DNA of 64,000 nucleotides from Edaphobacter sp. 12200R-103 (GTDB lineage Bacteria; Acidobacteriota; Terriglobia; Terriglobales; Acidobacteriaceae): the NCBI RefSeq assembly GCF_010093025.1, contig NZ_CP048114.1, positions 1,860,001 through 1,924,000 on the forward strand, in the 5' to 3' direction. Position numbers and translations under genes: made by a program. Below are positions 39,379-46,772 of this stretch, piece after piece. The notes beneath the pieces are model-generated. The model was not told the origin of the DNA, searched no databases, and worked only from the letters and a program-made list of their open reading frames with translations. Each line of letters starts with the position of its first letter. The first letter of the stretch is position 1.

Positions 39379-39996
39379 GTGGAGCAGACCGAGGCCAACA
39401 CTCACAGAATCACGCTCGCCGTAACCGGAGCCAGTGGAAGCGTCTATGCCGTCGAGATGCTGCGTGCTCTCGCTGCGGACGATCGCGTCACGCGCATTCA
39501 CTTCGTTGCGTCCGAAAGCTCCCTGCGTGTCTTCGCGGAAGAACTTCAGTTGAGCGGACGCAACAATCTTGCAGAAAAACTGCTCGGAGCACCGTCCGAT
39601 AAGCTCCGGCAGCACGCAGACTCCGACATCGGCGCCAGCATCGCCAGCGGAAGCTATCCCACCAGCGCCATGATCGTGCTTCCCTGCTCCATGGGAACGC
39701 TCGCCTCCATCGCCAATGGCCTCGCCAGCAACCTCATCCATCGCGCCGCCGACGTCTGCCTCAAAGAGCGCCATCCGCTTATCCTTTGCGTGCGCGAGAC
39801 TCCGTTCAATCGGATCCATCTGCGCAATATGCAGCTGGCCGCTGAGGCCGGAGCCACCATCTTTCCCGCCATTCCCACGCTCTACAACCAGCCTCGAAGC
39901 ACGACAGAGATGGCGCGGCAGTTCGTCGACCGCGTCCTTGCGCACATCGGCCTTCCGCAGCCTGGCGCATATCAGTGGGGCGCTGAAGAAGACTAA
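39379..39996 (+). CDS. ubiX: Flavin prenyltransferase
   Basis: A 205-residue UbiX/Pad1 protein that joins dimethylallyl phosphate to FMN to make prenylated FMN, the cofactor of UbiD-type decarboxylases. Family motifs are VTGASGSVYA, PCSMGTLASIANG and RETPFNRIHLRNMQLA. The frame is open to 39289, but a GTG at 39379, 8 bases after the YkgJ stop, gives the standard length. No ubiD is adjacent in the window. It is convergent and overlaps the stop of the alpha/beta hydrolase by 4 bases. Confidence 0.93.
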   Translation: MEQTEANTHRITLAVTGASGSVYAVEMLRALAADDRVTRIHFVASESSLRVFAEELQLSGRNNLAEKLLGAPSDKLRQHADSDIGASIASGSYPTSAMIVLPCSMGTLASIANGLASNLIHRAADVCLKERHPLILCVRETPFNRIHLRNMQLAAEAGATIFPAIPTLYNQPRSTTEMARQFVDRVLAHIGLPQPGAYQWGAEED

Positions 39997-40946
39997 CGAG
40001 CAGCCTGGAGAGTCTTCTCCTGGCCTATCATCGCAGGCTGCGCATGCAGAAACTCCTCCGTCGTCCTCGCTACCGGCTGCCAGCATTCCAGCGGCGCCAG
40101 GTGTCCGCAGCCTTCGATAATGCTCAACGAAGAGTTCGGGATCAGGGAGTGAATCCGCCGGCCCACCATTAGCGGAATCAGGTGATCCACTGAGCCCCAC
40201 ACCACCAGCGCAGGCTGACGGAGCTCCTGCAGGCGAAAATCCAGCAGATCGTGCCCATAGGTCATGGCACGCATGCTGCGCTCAATCACCCAGCCGTTCC
40301 GCGCAAATTTGCGCAGAATATCCCGCTCAACAAACTCCGGCAGCGGCTTCGGATCGGGCGAGAGAATCTTCATCAGTCGCGTAATACCGGGCGCATCCAA
40401 TGGGACGAACAACTCCGCACCGAAATCCGCCGGGAAATAAATGCCTGCGCTGTCATACACGACCAGCCGATCCACTATCTCCGGATGATCCAACGCCATC
40501 TTCATCGCCACCCATCCGCCCATCGACCACCCACCGACGAAGGCATGCGGAAGATGAACCGCCCGCGCAAACGCGACAACGGCATTCTCTTCCATGGTGA
40601 TGGAGTAGTCAGCATCCCTGGGCTGCGAAGACCTGCCATATCCGGGAAGATCCGGCGCGTAGACATGAAATCCGTCTGCAGCCAGTGCCGGCAGCATCCG
40701 CGACCAGTCCTCCCCACGCGCTCCCAGACCATGAATCAGCAGTACAGGCGCACCGTCAGCCGGACCTGCTTCAAAGTAGTGCAGCCGATAGTCACCCGCC
40801 TCAACATACTTGCTCTTTACGCCTTCACGCCACAGCTCCAGGCGTACCTGCATATCCGCAACCCACAGGGGATGGAAGTAGAAGACAAGACTGCCCAGGA
40901 CGGCCAGAAGGATCAAAACCAGCAACGTTCGCCATAAGACCTTCAT
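39993..40946 (-). CDS. Membrane-anchored alpha/beta hydrolase
   Basis: A 317-residue hydrolase with an N-terminal membrane helix (TLLVLILLAVLGSLVFYF). The nucleophile elbow is GWSMGG, the oxyanion loop HGLGARGEDW, the acid in WGSVDHLIP and the base in GCGHLAPLE. It looks like a lipase or epoxide/ester hydrolase. It is third in a leftward operon after the nitroreductase and Nudix genes; the starts and stops overlap by 4 bases. A role in cleaning up reactive metabolites with them is inference. Confidence 0.85.
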   Translation of the reverse strand: MKVLWRTLLVLILLAVLGSLVFYFHPLWVADMQVRLELWREGVKSKYVEAGDYRLHYFEAGPADGAPVLLIHGLGARGEDWSRMLPALAADGFHVYAPDLPGYGRSSQPRDADYSITMEENAVVAFARAVHLPHAFVGGWSMGGWVAMKMALDHPEIVDRLVVYDSAGIYFPADFGAELFVPLDAPGITRLMKILSPDPKPLPEFVERDILRKFARNGWVIERSMRAMTYGHDLLDFRLQELRQPALVVWGSVDHLIPLMVGRRIHSLIPNSSLSIIEGCGHLAPLECWQPVARTTEEFLHAQPAMIGQEKTLQAAR

Positions 40947-41422
40947 CGCTCCAATGTCTCCGCCAGCCGCAGGGCTTTCTCAATGACGCCCAGTGTAGTC
41001 TCGCCCAGGTCGTAGTTTGTAGAGGAAATCTCTTCGCGCGGCACCCACCTCGCCTCAGCAGCATCGTCCCCGCACACCAGCGGCTCCTGTTGATCCTCAG
41101 CGAAACAGAGCCACTCAACCAGCACATAATGGAAACGCACGCGCTGCTGATCGTCGCGAACAATGCGATCCAGAGTGGCAACGATCTCCACCGGTCGCAC
41201 GCGAATGCCGGTCTCTTCAAAAATCTCGCGGACGACTCCTTCGGCCATCGCCTCGCCCAGCTCCAAGGCGCCCCCGGGCAGCGACCACGCACCCAGCAAA
41301 GGCTCGCGTCCGCGGCGGATCAACAGGATGGCGTCATCGCGCAAAACCACAGCTGCCACCCCAAGAATCGGAGCCCGTGGATACTCTCGTCCCGTCCGTA
41401 CCGCTTCCGTGATATCGCTCAC
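40943..41422 (-). CDS. Nudix hydrolase
   Basis: A 159-residue Nudix protein. The box runs from GGALELGEAMAEGV to REIFEETGI and has all the key acids. It is preceded by GVAAVVLRDDAILLIRRGREP, typical of ADP-ribose pyrophosphatase-like members. It hydrolyses a nucleoside diphosphate linked to something. It lies between the nitroreductase and the hydrolase, overlapping each by 4 bases (ATGA junctions), so the three are co-translated. The substrate cannot be told. Confidence 0.88.
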   Translation of the reverse strand: MSDITEAVRTGREYPRAPILGVAAVVLRDDAILLIRRGREPLLGAWSLPGGALELGEAMAEGVVREIFEETGIRVRPVEIVATLDRIVRDDQQRVRFHYVLVEWLCFAEDQQEPLVCGDDAAEARWVPREEISSTNYDLGETTLGVIEKALRLAETLER

Positions 41423-42066
41423 TTCAGAGGCTTGCCAAACTCCTCGCCGAAGACCGTGTGGGCCATCTCAAAGCGGCCACCATAAAACTTATCCGGCCCC
41501 TTCAGATGCCCTACGGCAAGCAGCGCCACAACCCAATAGCTCATGGGCAGGCGAAGCACCTCGTGGACCTTGTCCTGCTCGAATCCTTCCATTGGCGCCG
41601 TGTCGTATCCCATCACCTCGGCCATCAGCATCATGTGGGTCAGGGCAATCATCACGTGCTTGTTCAGCCATCCGTGCATCTGCTCGCGGCTGAAGCCCGA
41701 AAGGAAGTTCGACACACTGGTCTGAGCCTGCGCAGCATAGCTCTCCGGCATACCGCCCTCACGGCCAAGCTGAATCATCAGGTCCAGGTCCTTGCGCCAG
41801 CCGTCGGCGTCGCCACAGGCCACGATTACGGCCGAGGCCTCTTCCACCTTCGCCTGGTTATAGCTCGCCGCCCGCAGCTTCTTCTTCTGCTCAGGCGCCT
41901 GCACCACGATAAACCGCCAGGGCTGCATGTTGTAACCGCTCGGAGCGTGCAGACCAGCATCCAGAATCTGCTTCAGATCCTCCAGCGGAATCGGAACTCC
42001 ATCGAAGCTCGGCGTCGCGCGCCGCCCCGCAATCGCCTGGGACAATGTCTTCTTGATCTCTGCCAT
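41419..42066 (-). CDS. Nitroreductase-family flavoprotein
   Basis: A 215-residue FMN-binding NAD(P)H oxidoreductase. The N-terminal AIAGRRATPSFD, the APSGYNMQPWRFIVV signature and the GYDTAPMEGFEQDKV segment near the C-terminus place it in the NfnB/NfsB group. It reduces nitroaromatics or quinones in related bacteria. It is first in the three-gene operon, and a perfect 15-bp inverted repeat lies 34-70 bases upstream, a probable operator. The start is the ATG at 42066. Confidence 0.9.
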   Translation of the reverse strand: MAEIKKTLSQAIAGRRATPSFDGVPIPLEDLKQILDAGLHAPSGYNMQPWRFIVVQAPEQKKKLRAASYNQAKVEEASAVIVACGDADGWRKDLDLMIQLGREGGMPESYAAQAQTSVSNFLSGFSREQMHGWLNKHVMIALTHMMLMAEVMGYDTAPMEGFEQDKVHEVLRLPMSYWVVALLAVGHLKGPDKFYGGRFEMAHTVFGEEFGKPLK

Positions 42067-42099
42067 CGGCCTCTTGTTCTCTTTACCTAGGATGTTATC

Positions 42100-42136
42100 T
42101 CTTCCTATAGAGGTTTCTATTACCTCTATAGGAAGA
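42100..42136 (-). promoter_or_regulatory. Perfect 15-bp inverted repeat, candidate operator
   Basis: The arms 42100-42114 and 42122-42136 are exact complements around a 7-base centre. It starts 34 bases upstream of the nitroreductase ATG. The core half-site is CCTATAGAGG. Such symmetry fits a dimeric repressor of the MarR or HxlR kind, although it could also be an mRNA leader hairpin. Confidence 0.6.
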
Positions 42137-42282
42137 CAAAGGCGTCTTCAAGATAGCATTCTGGCTGCCAATCGAAATCTCAGCAAAATCAATTTCTCAC
42201 AACGTGGCTGCGCCGGAAGCAACACCGATCGCTATCTCGCAGCCGTTATCGTCGTAAACGCAAGCCGCAACTTTTCAGAGCG

Positions 42283-42331
42283 TGTCATCCTGAGTGAGGC
42301 TCGAAGGGCGAAGACGAAAGATCTGCGGTCT
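42283..42331. repeat. Short dispersed intergenic repeat, third copy
   Basis: It begins TGTCATCCTGAGTGAGGC and ends in AAAGATCTGCGGT. The blocks match the copy at 29821 apart from small insertions. Confidence 0.5.
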
Positions 42332-42403
42332 ACAATCCCGACACTCTCGCGTAACGATCGACCCACAAAGCATGCTGCTTCATACTACGGCGTCCGCAAA
42401 GTT

Positions 42404-43432
42404 TCAGTGAATCTCGTTCATCGCAAGCTCAATCGCATAGGGGTTCTGTCCCGGAGCCTGCGCCACCATCCATACACCGTGAAAGTTTTTGCGAAGCTCC
42501 GGATACGCTCCGACCAGCGCGCTCATCGCGTCTGTATTGCGCTTCTTCGCCGTCGCCGCATCACCCAGCTGATCCACCTTCAGCCGCGCAATCACATCGA
42601 CTTTCTCTTTCGCCAGGGAATCGTCCACACTCAGTCCCACAAAGTGGTATTCCACGCCGTCGGCGCCTTTCACCACCAGTGGAGTGTTCTCGCCGATCCC
42701 ATCCGAAAGCGCCGGGGGAGCCGCGGCAGCCTGCTCGTTGCGCAGCTTGTCGAGATGTGTGCTCTGGATCATCGTCGTCGGATTCAGCAGTGCCTCCGCC
42801 TGCTGGTAATAGAGCCAGGAGCTCCACTGTTCCTTGTCCTTCGCCATCTTCCGGGCTTCCGTCCAGTACCACAGGCCATCGTGCCCGGCCGCCGTCATCG
42901 CACGCGGATAAAAGCCGGCCATATGCCAGGCGCCCTGCTCCTGCTGCATTAGAAAGGACAGCCGGTAAGGAGCGGGTATTCCTCGCGCTTCCACGATGCC
43001 GAAGGCATACTTTCCCGCAGGCAGCGACGGGATCGAAAAATCCGCCTCCGCAATCGAATGATTCAGTGTGCAAAGAAACTGCGCGTTCCCCGGCTTCCCA
43101 TCAGATCCGGGCTTCAGATCTGTCGCGTCCAACAGATAAACCTGCTCCACCACCAGCACCGCTCCTTTAACACTGGAAGATGCGGTGGCAACTGCGTTCT
43201 GGATAGCGCTGAAGTTGTTGGCATATTGGGGAATTGTGATCGCCTGCAGACCGGCGGCATCATTGTTCTGCACCTTGTCCGCCAGGTTCCGGACAGCGGC
43301 TGTTAAAGCATTGCGGTCCGTCTCCGTCATCGCGGATTGCGTCGTACAGCTCTCTGCACCGGCCACTGCCCCACAGCTCAACGACACCGCCAGCAGCACT
43401 ACCGTTGTGCGAATCCATCTCAACCCCGACAC
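42404..43432 (-). CDS. Exported protein of unknown function
   Basis: A 342-residue protein from the GTG at 43432, which has GGAGG 7 bases upstream. The signal peptide is TTVVLLAVSLSCGAVAG. The mature part is helical at first (MTETDRNALTAAVRNLADKV), followed by mixed regions such as GVWMVAQAPGQNPYAIELAM at the end. No fold is recognised. The open frame extends a further 286 codons upstream, but that part is antisense to the FadR-type regulator and is dismissed. It is divergent from the regulator, 141 bases apart. Confidence 0.72.
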   Translation of the reverse strand: MSGLRWIRTTVVLLAVSLSCGAVAGAESCTTQSAMTETDRNALTAAVRNLADKVQNNDAAGLQAITIPQYANNFSAIQNAVATASSSVKGAVLVVEQVYLLDATDLKPGSDGKPGNAQFLCTLNHSIAEADFSIPSLPAGKYAFGIVEARGIPAPYRLSFLMQQEQGAWHMAGFYPRAMTAAGHDGLWYWTEARKMAKDKEQWSSWLYYQQAEALLNPTTMIQSTHLDKLRNEQAAAAPPALSDGIGENTPLVVKGADGVEYHFVGLSVDDSLAKEKVDVIARLKVDQLGDAATAKKRNTDAMSALVGAYPELRKNFHGVWMVAQAPGQNPYAIELAMNEIH

Positions 43433-43573
43433 CTTCCAACCTCCATGCAACGACTCAAGTCTAGTGCATCTCGGCATGCCTGATCTTATGTTCCATAGGT
43501 CTTCTGGCCTTGGCGGCCTCTCCCGCCGCCGTGTTACCCTTCTCCCACTTTCCAAAGAGGATTCCGTTTCGCA

Positions 43574-44347
43574 GTGAAAAAAGAGGCCGCCATCACCGAC
43601 GTTACCCCGCATAGCCAGCTCACCATGCAGGTCGTCGACCACGTCCGTTCCCTCATTGCCTCTGGCGAGGTAAAACCCGGAGACCGCCTTCCCCCCGAAC
43701 GCGAACTGGCACGAGAACTCAAGATCAGCCGCTCCAGCCTGCGCGCCGGAATCGGCTTCCTCTCCGCTATGGGTGTGCTCAAAAGCCGTCACGGCGCCGG
43801 AACCTTCGTCTCCAGTGGCCCTCCGGCTCTCGATTCCAGCTCGCTCTCCGTCCTGGGAGCACTTCACGGCTTCCTGCCCTGGCAGATGTTCGAGGCACGC
43901 CTCGTCCTCGAATCCTCGATCGCCGCCCTCGCAGCCGAGCGCGCCACCGATGAGCACGTCGCCGAGCTCGCCGAAGAAGTTGCCGAGATGTACGCCGCCC
44001 TCACCGACCCCCAGGAGTACCTCATCCACGATGTGCGCTTTCATCGCACCATCGCCCGCGCCGCCGGCAACCCCATCCTGGGCGCCCTGATGGAAACCAT
44101 CACCGCCAATCTCTACGACTACCGCTCCAAGACCGTTGAAAAAGCGCAGGACCTCAAGGAATCTGCCGAAATGCATCGCGAGATCTTCCGCGCTATCAAA
44201 TCGCGCAACCCGGCACTCGCCCGTCAAACGATGGAAAAGCACCTCAATCTGGCCCGCACCGCCCAGGCGGCCGAGATCGAGCAGGCACAACCATCCCAGA
44301 TATCAATAGCAGATACATCAGAACCCGCCCGGATCATCAGCGGCTAA
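43574..44347 (+). CDS. FadR/GntR-family transcriptional regulator
   Basis: A 257-residue repressor. The N-terminal winged helix (VVDHVRSLIASGEVKPGDR, then LPPERELARELKISRSSLR) is the GntR head. The C-terminal all-helical FCD domain has the metal-binding pattern with HDVRFHRTI and MHREIFRAI, which marks the FadR subfamily. It begins with GTG at 43574 and lies 141 bases from the divergent secreted-protein gene, which it may control. A ligand such as a small carboxylate is usual for FCD proteins and is not identified here. Confidence 0.87.
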   Translation: MKKEAAITDVTPHSQLTMQVVDHVRSLIASGEVKPGDRLPPERELARELKISRSSLRAGIGFLSAMGVLKSRHGAGTFVSSGPPALDSSSLSVLGALHGFLPWQMFEARLVLESSIAALAAERATDEHVAELAEEVAEMYAALTDPQEYLIHDVRFHRTIARAAGNPILGALMETITANLYDYRSKTVEKAQDLKESAEMHREIFRAIKSRNPALARQTMEKHLNLARTAQAAEIEQAQPSQISIADTSEPARIISG

Positions 44348-44403
44348 CCAGCCATCGGCCAGGATTTAGCAAGAGACCCGAACGTCTAAATAAAGTCCCT
44401 CGC

Positions 44404-45441
44404 TCAGCCCCTCAACCCAAACTCGCGTGCCAGCAGATCGTAGCTCCTGATCCGCTTTTCGTGATCCCAGACAATCGTGTTTACGATCACCTCTCTAATC
44501 CCCAGTTCTCCCGCCATTTGCTCCAGCCGCTCCCGTACCGATGCCGGAGTTCCCACAAAGTACCGCGGCCACTCCCCTTCCTCCAGCGGAAGTTCTCCAC
44601 GCATCTTCAATTCGCGTATCGCATCCTCCGGAGCCGCAACCGGTTTCCTCTCTCCCAACCGGATTCTCTGCTGCAGCAGTTTTACGCTGGCGGACAGGTA
44701 CTCTGCCTCCTCCTGGCTCTCCGCGCAGATCACTCCCACCGCTACTGTCGCCTCAGCCTTCTCTAGCCGGATCCCCGGCCTGAAGTGCCTCATGTACGCC
44801 TCAATCGCGTCTCTCGTCTTCACCGGCGAAAAAAAATGCGCGAAGGAGTACGGCAATCCAAACTCCACCGCCGCCGCCGAACTCCACATGCTCGACCCCA
44901 GCATCCATACCGACGGCCCGGCGTACCTCTCCTCCGCAACAGGCGCCGGCATCGCCTTCACCTTCCCGAACGGATGTCCCGCCGGAAAGCCGTCCTCCAG
45001 AAAGCCCAGCAGCTCCGTCACCTGATCCGGAAAATCATCTTCCATCGCCACCTTCCGGCTCCGCCTCAGCGCCAGCGCCTCCATCGGCCCTCCCCCGGGA
45101 GCACGTCCTATTCCCAGGTCCACCCTCTCCGGATACAACCCGTAGAGCATCCTGAAAACCTCCGCCACCTTCAGCGGAGTGTAGTGCGGCAACATAATCC
45201 CACCCGACCCGATGCGTATCCTGCTTGTCTCCGCCCCAATCCGCGCCAGCATAATCTCCGGAGCCGTGCATGCCAGCAGGTCCATCGCGTGATGCTCTGA
45301 CATCCAGAAGCGCATAAATCCCAACTCGTCCACCCTCCGCGCCAGCGCAATCGAATTCTGCAAAGCCTGTGCCGGAGCTGTCCCCTCCGGTACCGGCGAC
45401 TGATCCAGCACCGAAAGTCTTAGTTCCCTGTCCTTAGCCAT
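44404..45441 (-). CDS. LLM-class flavin-dependent oxidoreductase
   Basis: A 345-residue luciferase-like monooxygenase starting at the ATG at 45441; an in-frame ATG at 45474 is less likely. The LSVLDQSPVPEGT opening, FWMSEHHAMDLLACTAPE and DLGIGRAPGG segments match the YhbW-like group. It uses reduced FMN from a partner reductase; none is adjacent. The nitroreductase operon 2 kb away might serve, but that is speculation. It is convergent with the FadR-type regulator. Confidence 0.87.
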   Translation of the reverse strand: MAKDRELRLSVLDQSPVPEGTAPAQALQNSIALARRVDELGFMRFWMSEHHAMDLLACTAPEIMLARIGAETSRIRIGSGGIMLPHYTPLKVAEVFRMLYGLYPERVDLGIGRAPGGGPMEALALRRSRKVAMEDDFPDQVTELLGFLEDGFPAGHPFGKVKAMPAPVAEERYAGPSVWMLGSSMWSSAAAVEFGLPYSFAHFFSPVKTRDAIEAYMRHFRPGIRLEKAEATVAVGVICAESQEEAEYLSASVKLLQQRIRLGERKPVAAPEDAIRELKMRGELPLEEGEWPRYFVGTPASVRERLEQMAGELGIREVIVNTIVWDHEKRIRSYDLLAREFGLRG

Positions 45442-45534
45442 AGCTATCTGATGACATAGAGGTAAGAACGGCATCAGACCATCTCGTGTCTTCTGAGGAG
45501 ATCACCTGTGGAACGATATTCGCCTTTTATTCGC

Positions 45535-45540
45535 TATAAT
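45535..45540 (+). promoter_or_regulatory. Candidate -10 box of the small RNA
   Basis: A perfect TATAAT lies 7-12 bases before the assumed RNA start. The matching -35 region is not a clear TTGACA (AACGAT at the 17-base spacing), so strength is uncertain. Confidence 0.45.
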
Positions 45541-45546
45541 GTACTG

Positions 45547-45714
45547 AAGCGAGTGATCCCAGGAGCGATAGCTCACGTGAAACCTCTGCCAAACCGTTGT
45601 TAGACATAAGCCTTTGATTGGAATGGAGATAGATGGTGCCAATCGTGAAAGATCAGATTGATATACTGATCAATAGGTGTGCCCCGGGAAGTTCCCGGGG
45701 CTTCTTGTATTTTT
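45547..45714 (+). ncRNA. Candidate structured small RNA
   Basis: About 168 bases between a consensus TATAAT and a strong terminator. Internal stems include GATTGG with CCAATC (45616-45621 with 45639-45644) and GATCAG with CTGATC (45651-45656 with 45666-45671). There is no convincing reading frame with a ribosome site. The size fits 6S RNA, but I could not match its closing stem or central bubble, so I leave the identity open. It might instead be the leader of deoC, although the terminator would end that transcript early. Confidence 0.45.
45681..45714 (+). terminator. Rho-independent terminator of the candidate RNA
   Basis: An 8-bp GC stem (45681-45688 with 45694-45701) is followed by CTTCTTGTATTTTT. 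This is the most textbook-like terminator in the window. Confidence 0.8.
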
Positions 45715-45833
45715 AAGTCGTTTCCTATGAACGATTTTCCTGTAAGCATTTTACTTTGAATATTTTAGCTATCAGGCGCCTCCCCGAGTCTTGCTATTCG
45801 CAAGACCTTGCACAAAACACCGGAGGGACGCGA

Positions 45834-45869
45834 TGAGTAAGGATCAGCCAGTCCTGCTCTTCGTGTGAT
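45834..45869 (+). CDS. 11-codon open frame with strong ribosome site, possible leader peptide
   Basis: ATG to TGA encodes MSKDQPVLLFV. GGAGGG lies 5-6 bases upstream of the start, an excellent site. It sits 40 bases before deoC and follows a 7-bp hairpin. It has no run of one codon as in attenuator peptides. It may be chance; it is reported because the ribosome site is better than that of many real genes here. Confidence 0.3.
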
Positions 45870-45909
45870 AGAAACAGACCGCGCTGGTATATCGGCCGTA
45901 AGGAGAAAC

Positions 45910-46689
45910 ATGAGCAGCAGCCTGACGCAAACAGAATCGCAGACTTTCAACTCAACCAGCTTCGCGCAACAGGCGCTCTCTTCTCCTCAGAACCTCGCCG
46001 CCGTCCTCGATCACACTCTGCTGAAACCTGATGCCAATCGCTCCCAGGTCCTCCAACTCTGCCACGAAGCTGCAGAACACCGCTTCGCCTGCGCGATGGT
46101 CAATCCCGTCTGGGTCCAGACCGCAGTTTCTGCACTGCAGGGCACGGGCGTCCCCGTCGGCGTCGTCGTGGGTTTTCCTCTCGGCGCTACGCTCTCCCCC
46201 TCCAAGCGTGACGAGACCGCGCGTGTGCTCAAGCAAGGGGCGCACGACATCGACATGGTACTCAATGTCGGTTTGCTCAAAAGCGCAACTCCAGCTGACT
46301 ATGAGCTGGTCAAGCAGGACATCCGCGGCGTCGTTGAACTCGCCCATGGCAATGGAGCCATCGTGAAGGTTATTTTGGAAACCTGCCTGTTGACCTTCGA
46401 AGAAAAGCTGCGGGCCTCAGAGCTTGCACTCTCTGCAGGAGCCGACTTTCTCAAAACCTCCACTGGCTTCTCTACCGGAGGAGCCACCGTAGATGACATC
46501 GGGCTTCTTCGGGGAGTCGCAGGCTCGCGCGCCGGCGTCAAGGCATCCGGGGGCATCCGCTCACTCGCCGACGCTTCGGCCATGCTTCACGCTGGAGCAT
46601 CGCGCATCGGAGCCAGCGCCAGCGTTAAGATCGTCAATGAGCTCTCCGGCCAGGAGGCGGCTTCCAGCCCTTCCAACGGCAGTTACTGA
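45910..46689 (+). CDS. deoC: Deoxyribose-phosphate aldolase
   Basis: A 259-residue class I aldolase that splits 2-deoxyribose 5-phosphate into glyceraldehyde 3-phosphate and acetaldehyde in nucleoside breakdown. The start at 45910 has AAGGAG upstream; the frame is open to 45865 but without a site. Signatures are LDHTLLKPDA, VGFPLGA, IDMVLNVG, the Schiff-base Lys in GADFLKTSTGF, and KASGGIRS. It stands alone, with no deoA, deoB or deoD nearby. Confidence 0.94.
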   Translation: MSSSLTQTESQTFNSTSFAQQALSSPQNLAAVLDHTLLKPDANRSQVLQLCHEAAEHRFACAMVNPVWVQTAVSALQGTGVPVGVVVGFPLGATLSPSKRDETARVLKQGAHDIDMVLNVGLLKSATPADYELVKQDIRGVVELAHGNGAIVKVILETCLLTFEEKLRASELALSAGADFLKTSTGFSTGGATVDDIGLLRGVAGSRAGVKASGGIRSLADASAMLHAGASRIGASASVKIVNELSGQEAASSPSNGSY

Positions 46690-46772
46690 AGGAGTACCGG
46701 TAGAACCGGAGGAACTCCCGCAGGAAAACCGCACGCCTCTCACCTTCGTCAGTAGTATCATCGGCTCTTCGT

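Larger units (their letters stand above)
42067..42403. other. 337-base gap upstream of the nitroreductase operon
   Basis: It holds the 15-bp inverted repeat at 42100-42136 and a dispersed repeat at 42283-42331. It carries no recognisable gene in any frame. The genes on both sides are on the minus strand, so it should include the promoter of the nitroreductase operon. Confidence 0.6.
45442..45909. other. Intergenic region with a candidate small RNA and a deoC leader
   Basis: About 470 bases separate the flavin oxidoreductase from deoC. The parts I can name are the small-RNA candidate (45547-45714), a 7-bp hairpin at 45788-45806 and an 11-codon open frame at 45834-45869. The remainder is AT-rich and featureless. 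Confidence 0.6.

Noticed and set aside
43433..44290. Extension of the secreted protein's open frame by 286 codons, giving a 628-residue protein
   Set aside because: This part is antisense to the well-supported FadR-type regulator and lacks a ribosome site, whereas the GTG at 43432 has GGAGG and a signal peptide.
45547..45714. Candidate small RNA as 6S RNA
   Set aside because: The size fits but no long closing stem between the ends or central bubble could be drawn by eye, so the name was not used.
45820..45850. GGGACGC near 45829 as part of a c-di-GMP riboswitch
   Set aside because: Only this heptamer fits; the surrounding core sequences of the known aptamer are missing.
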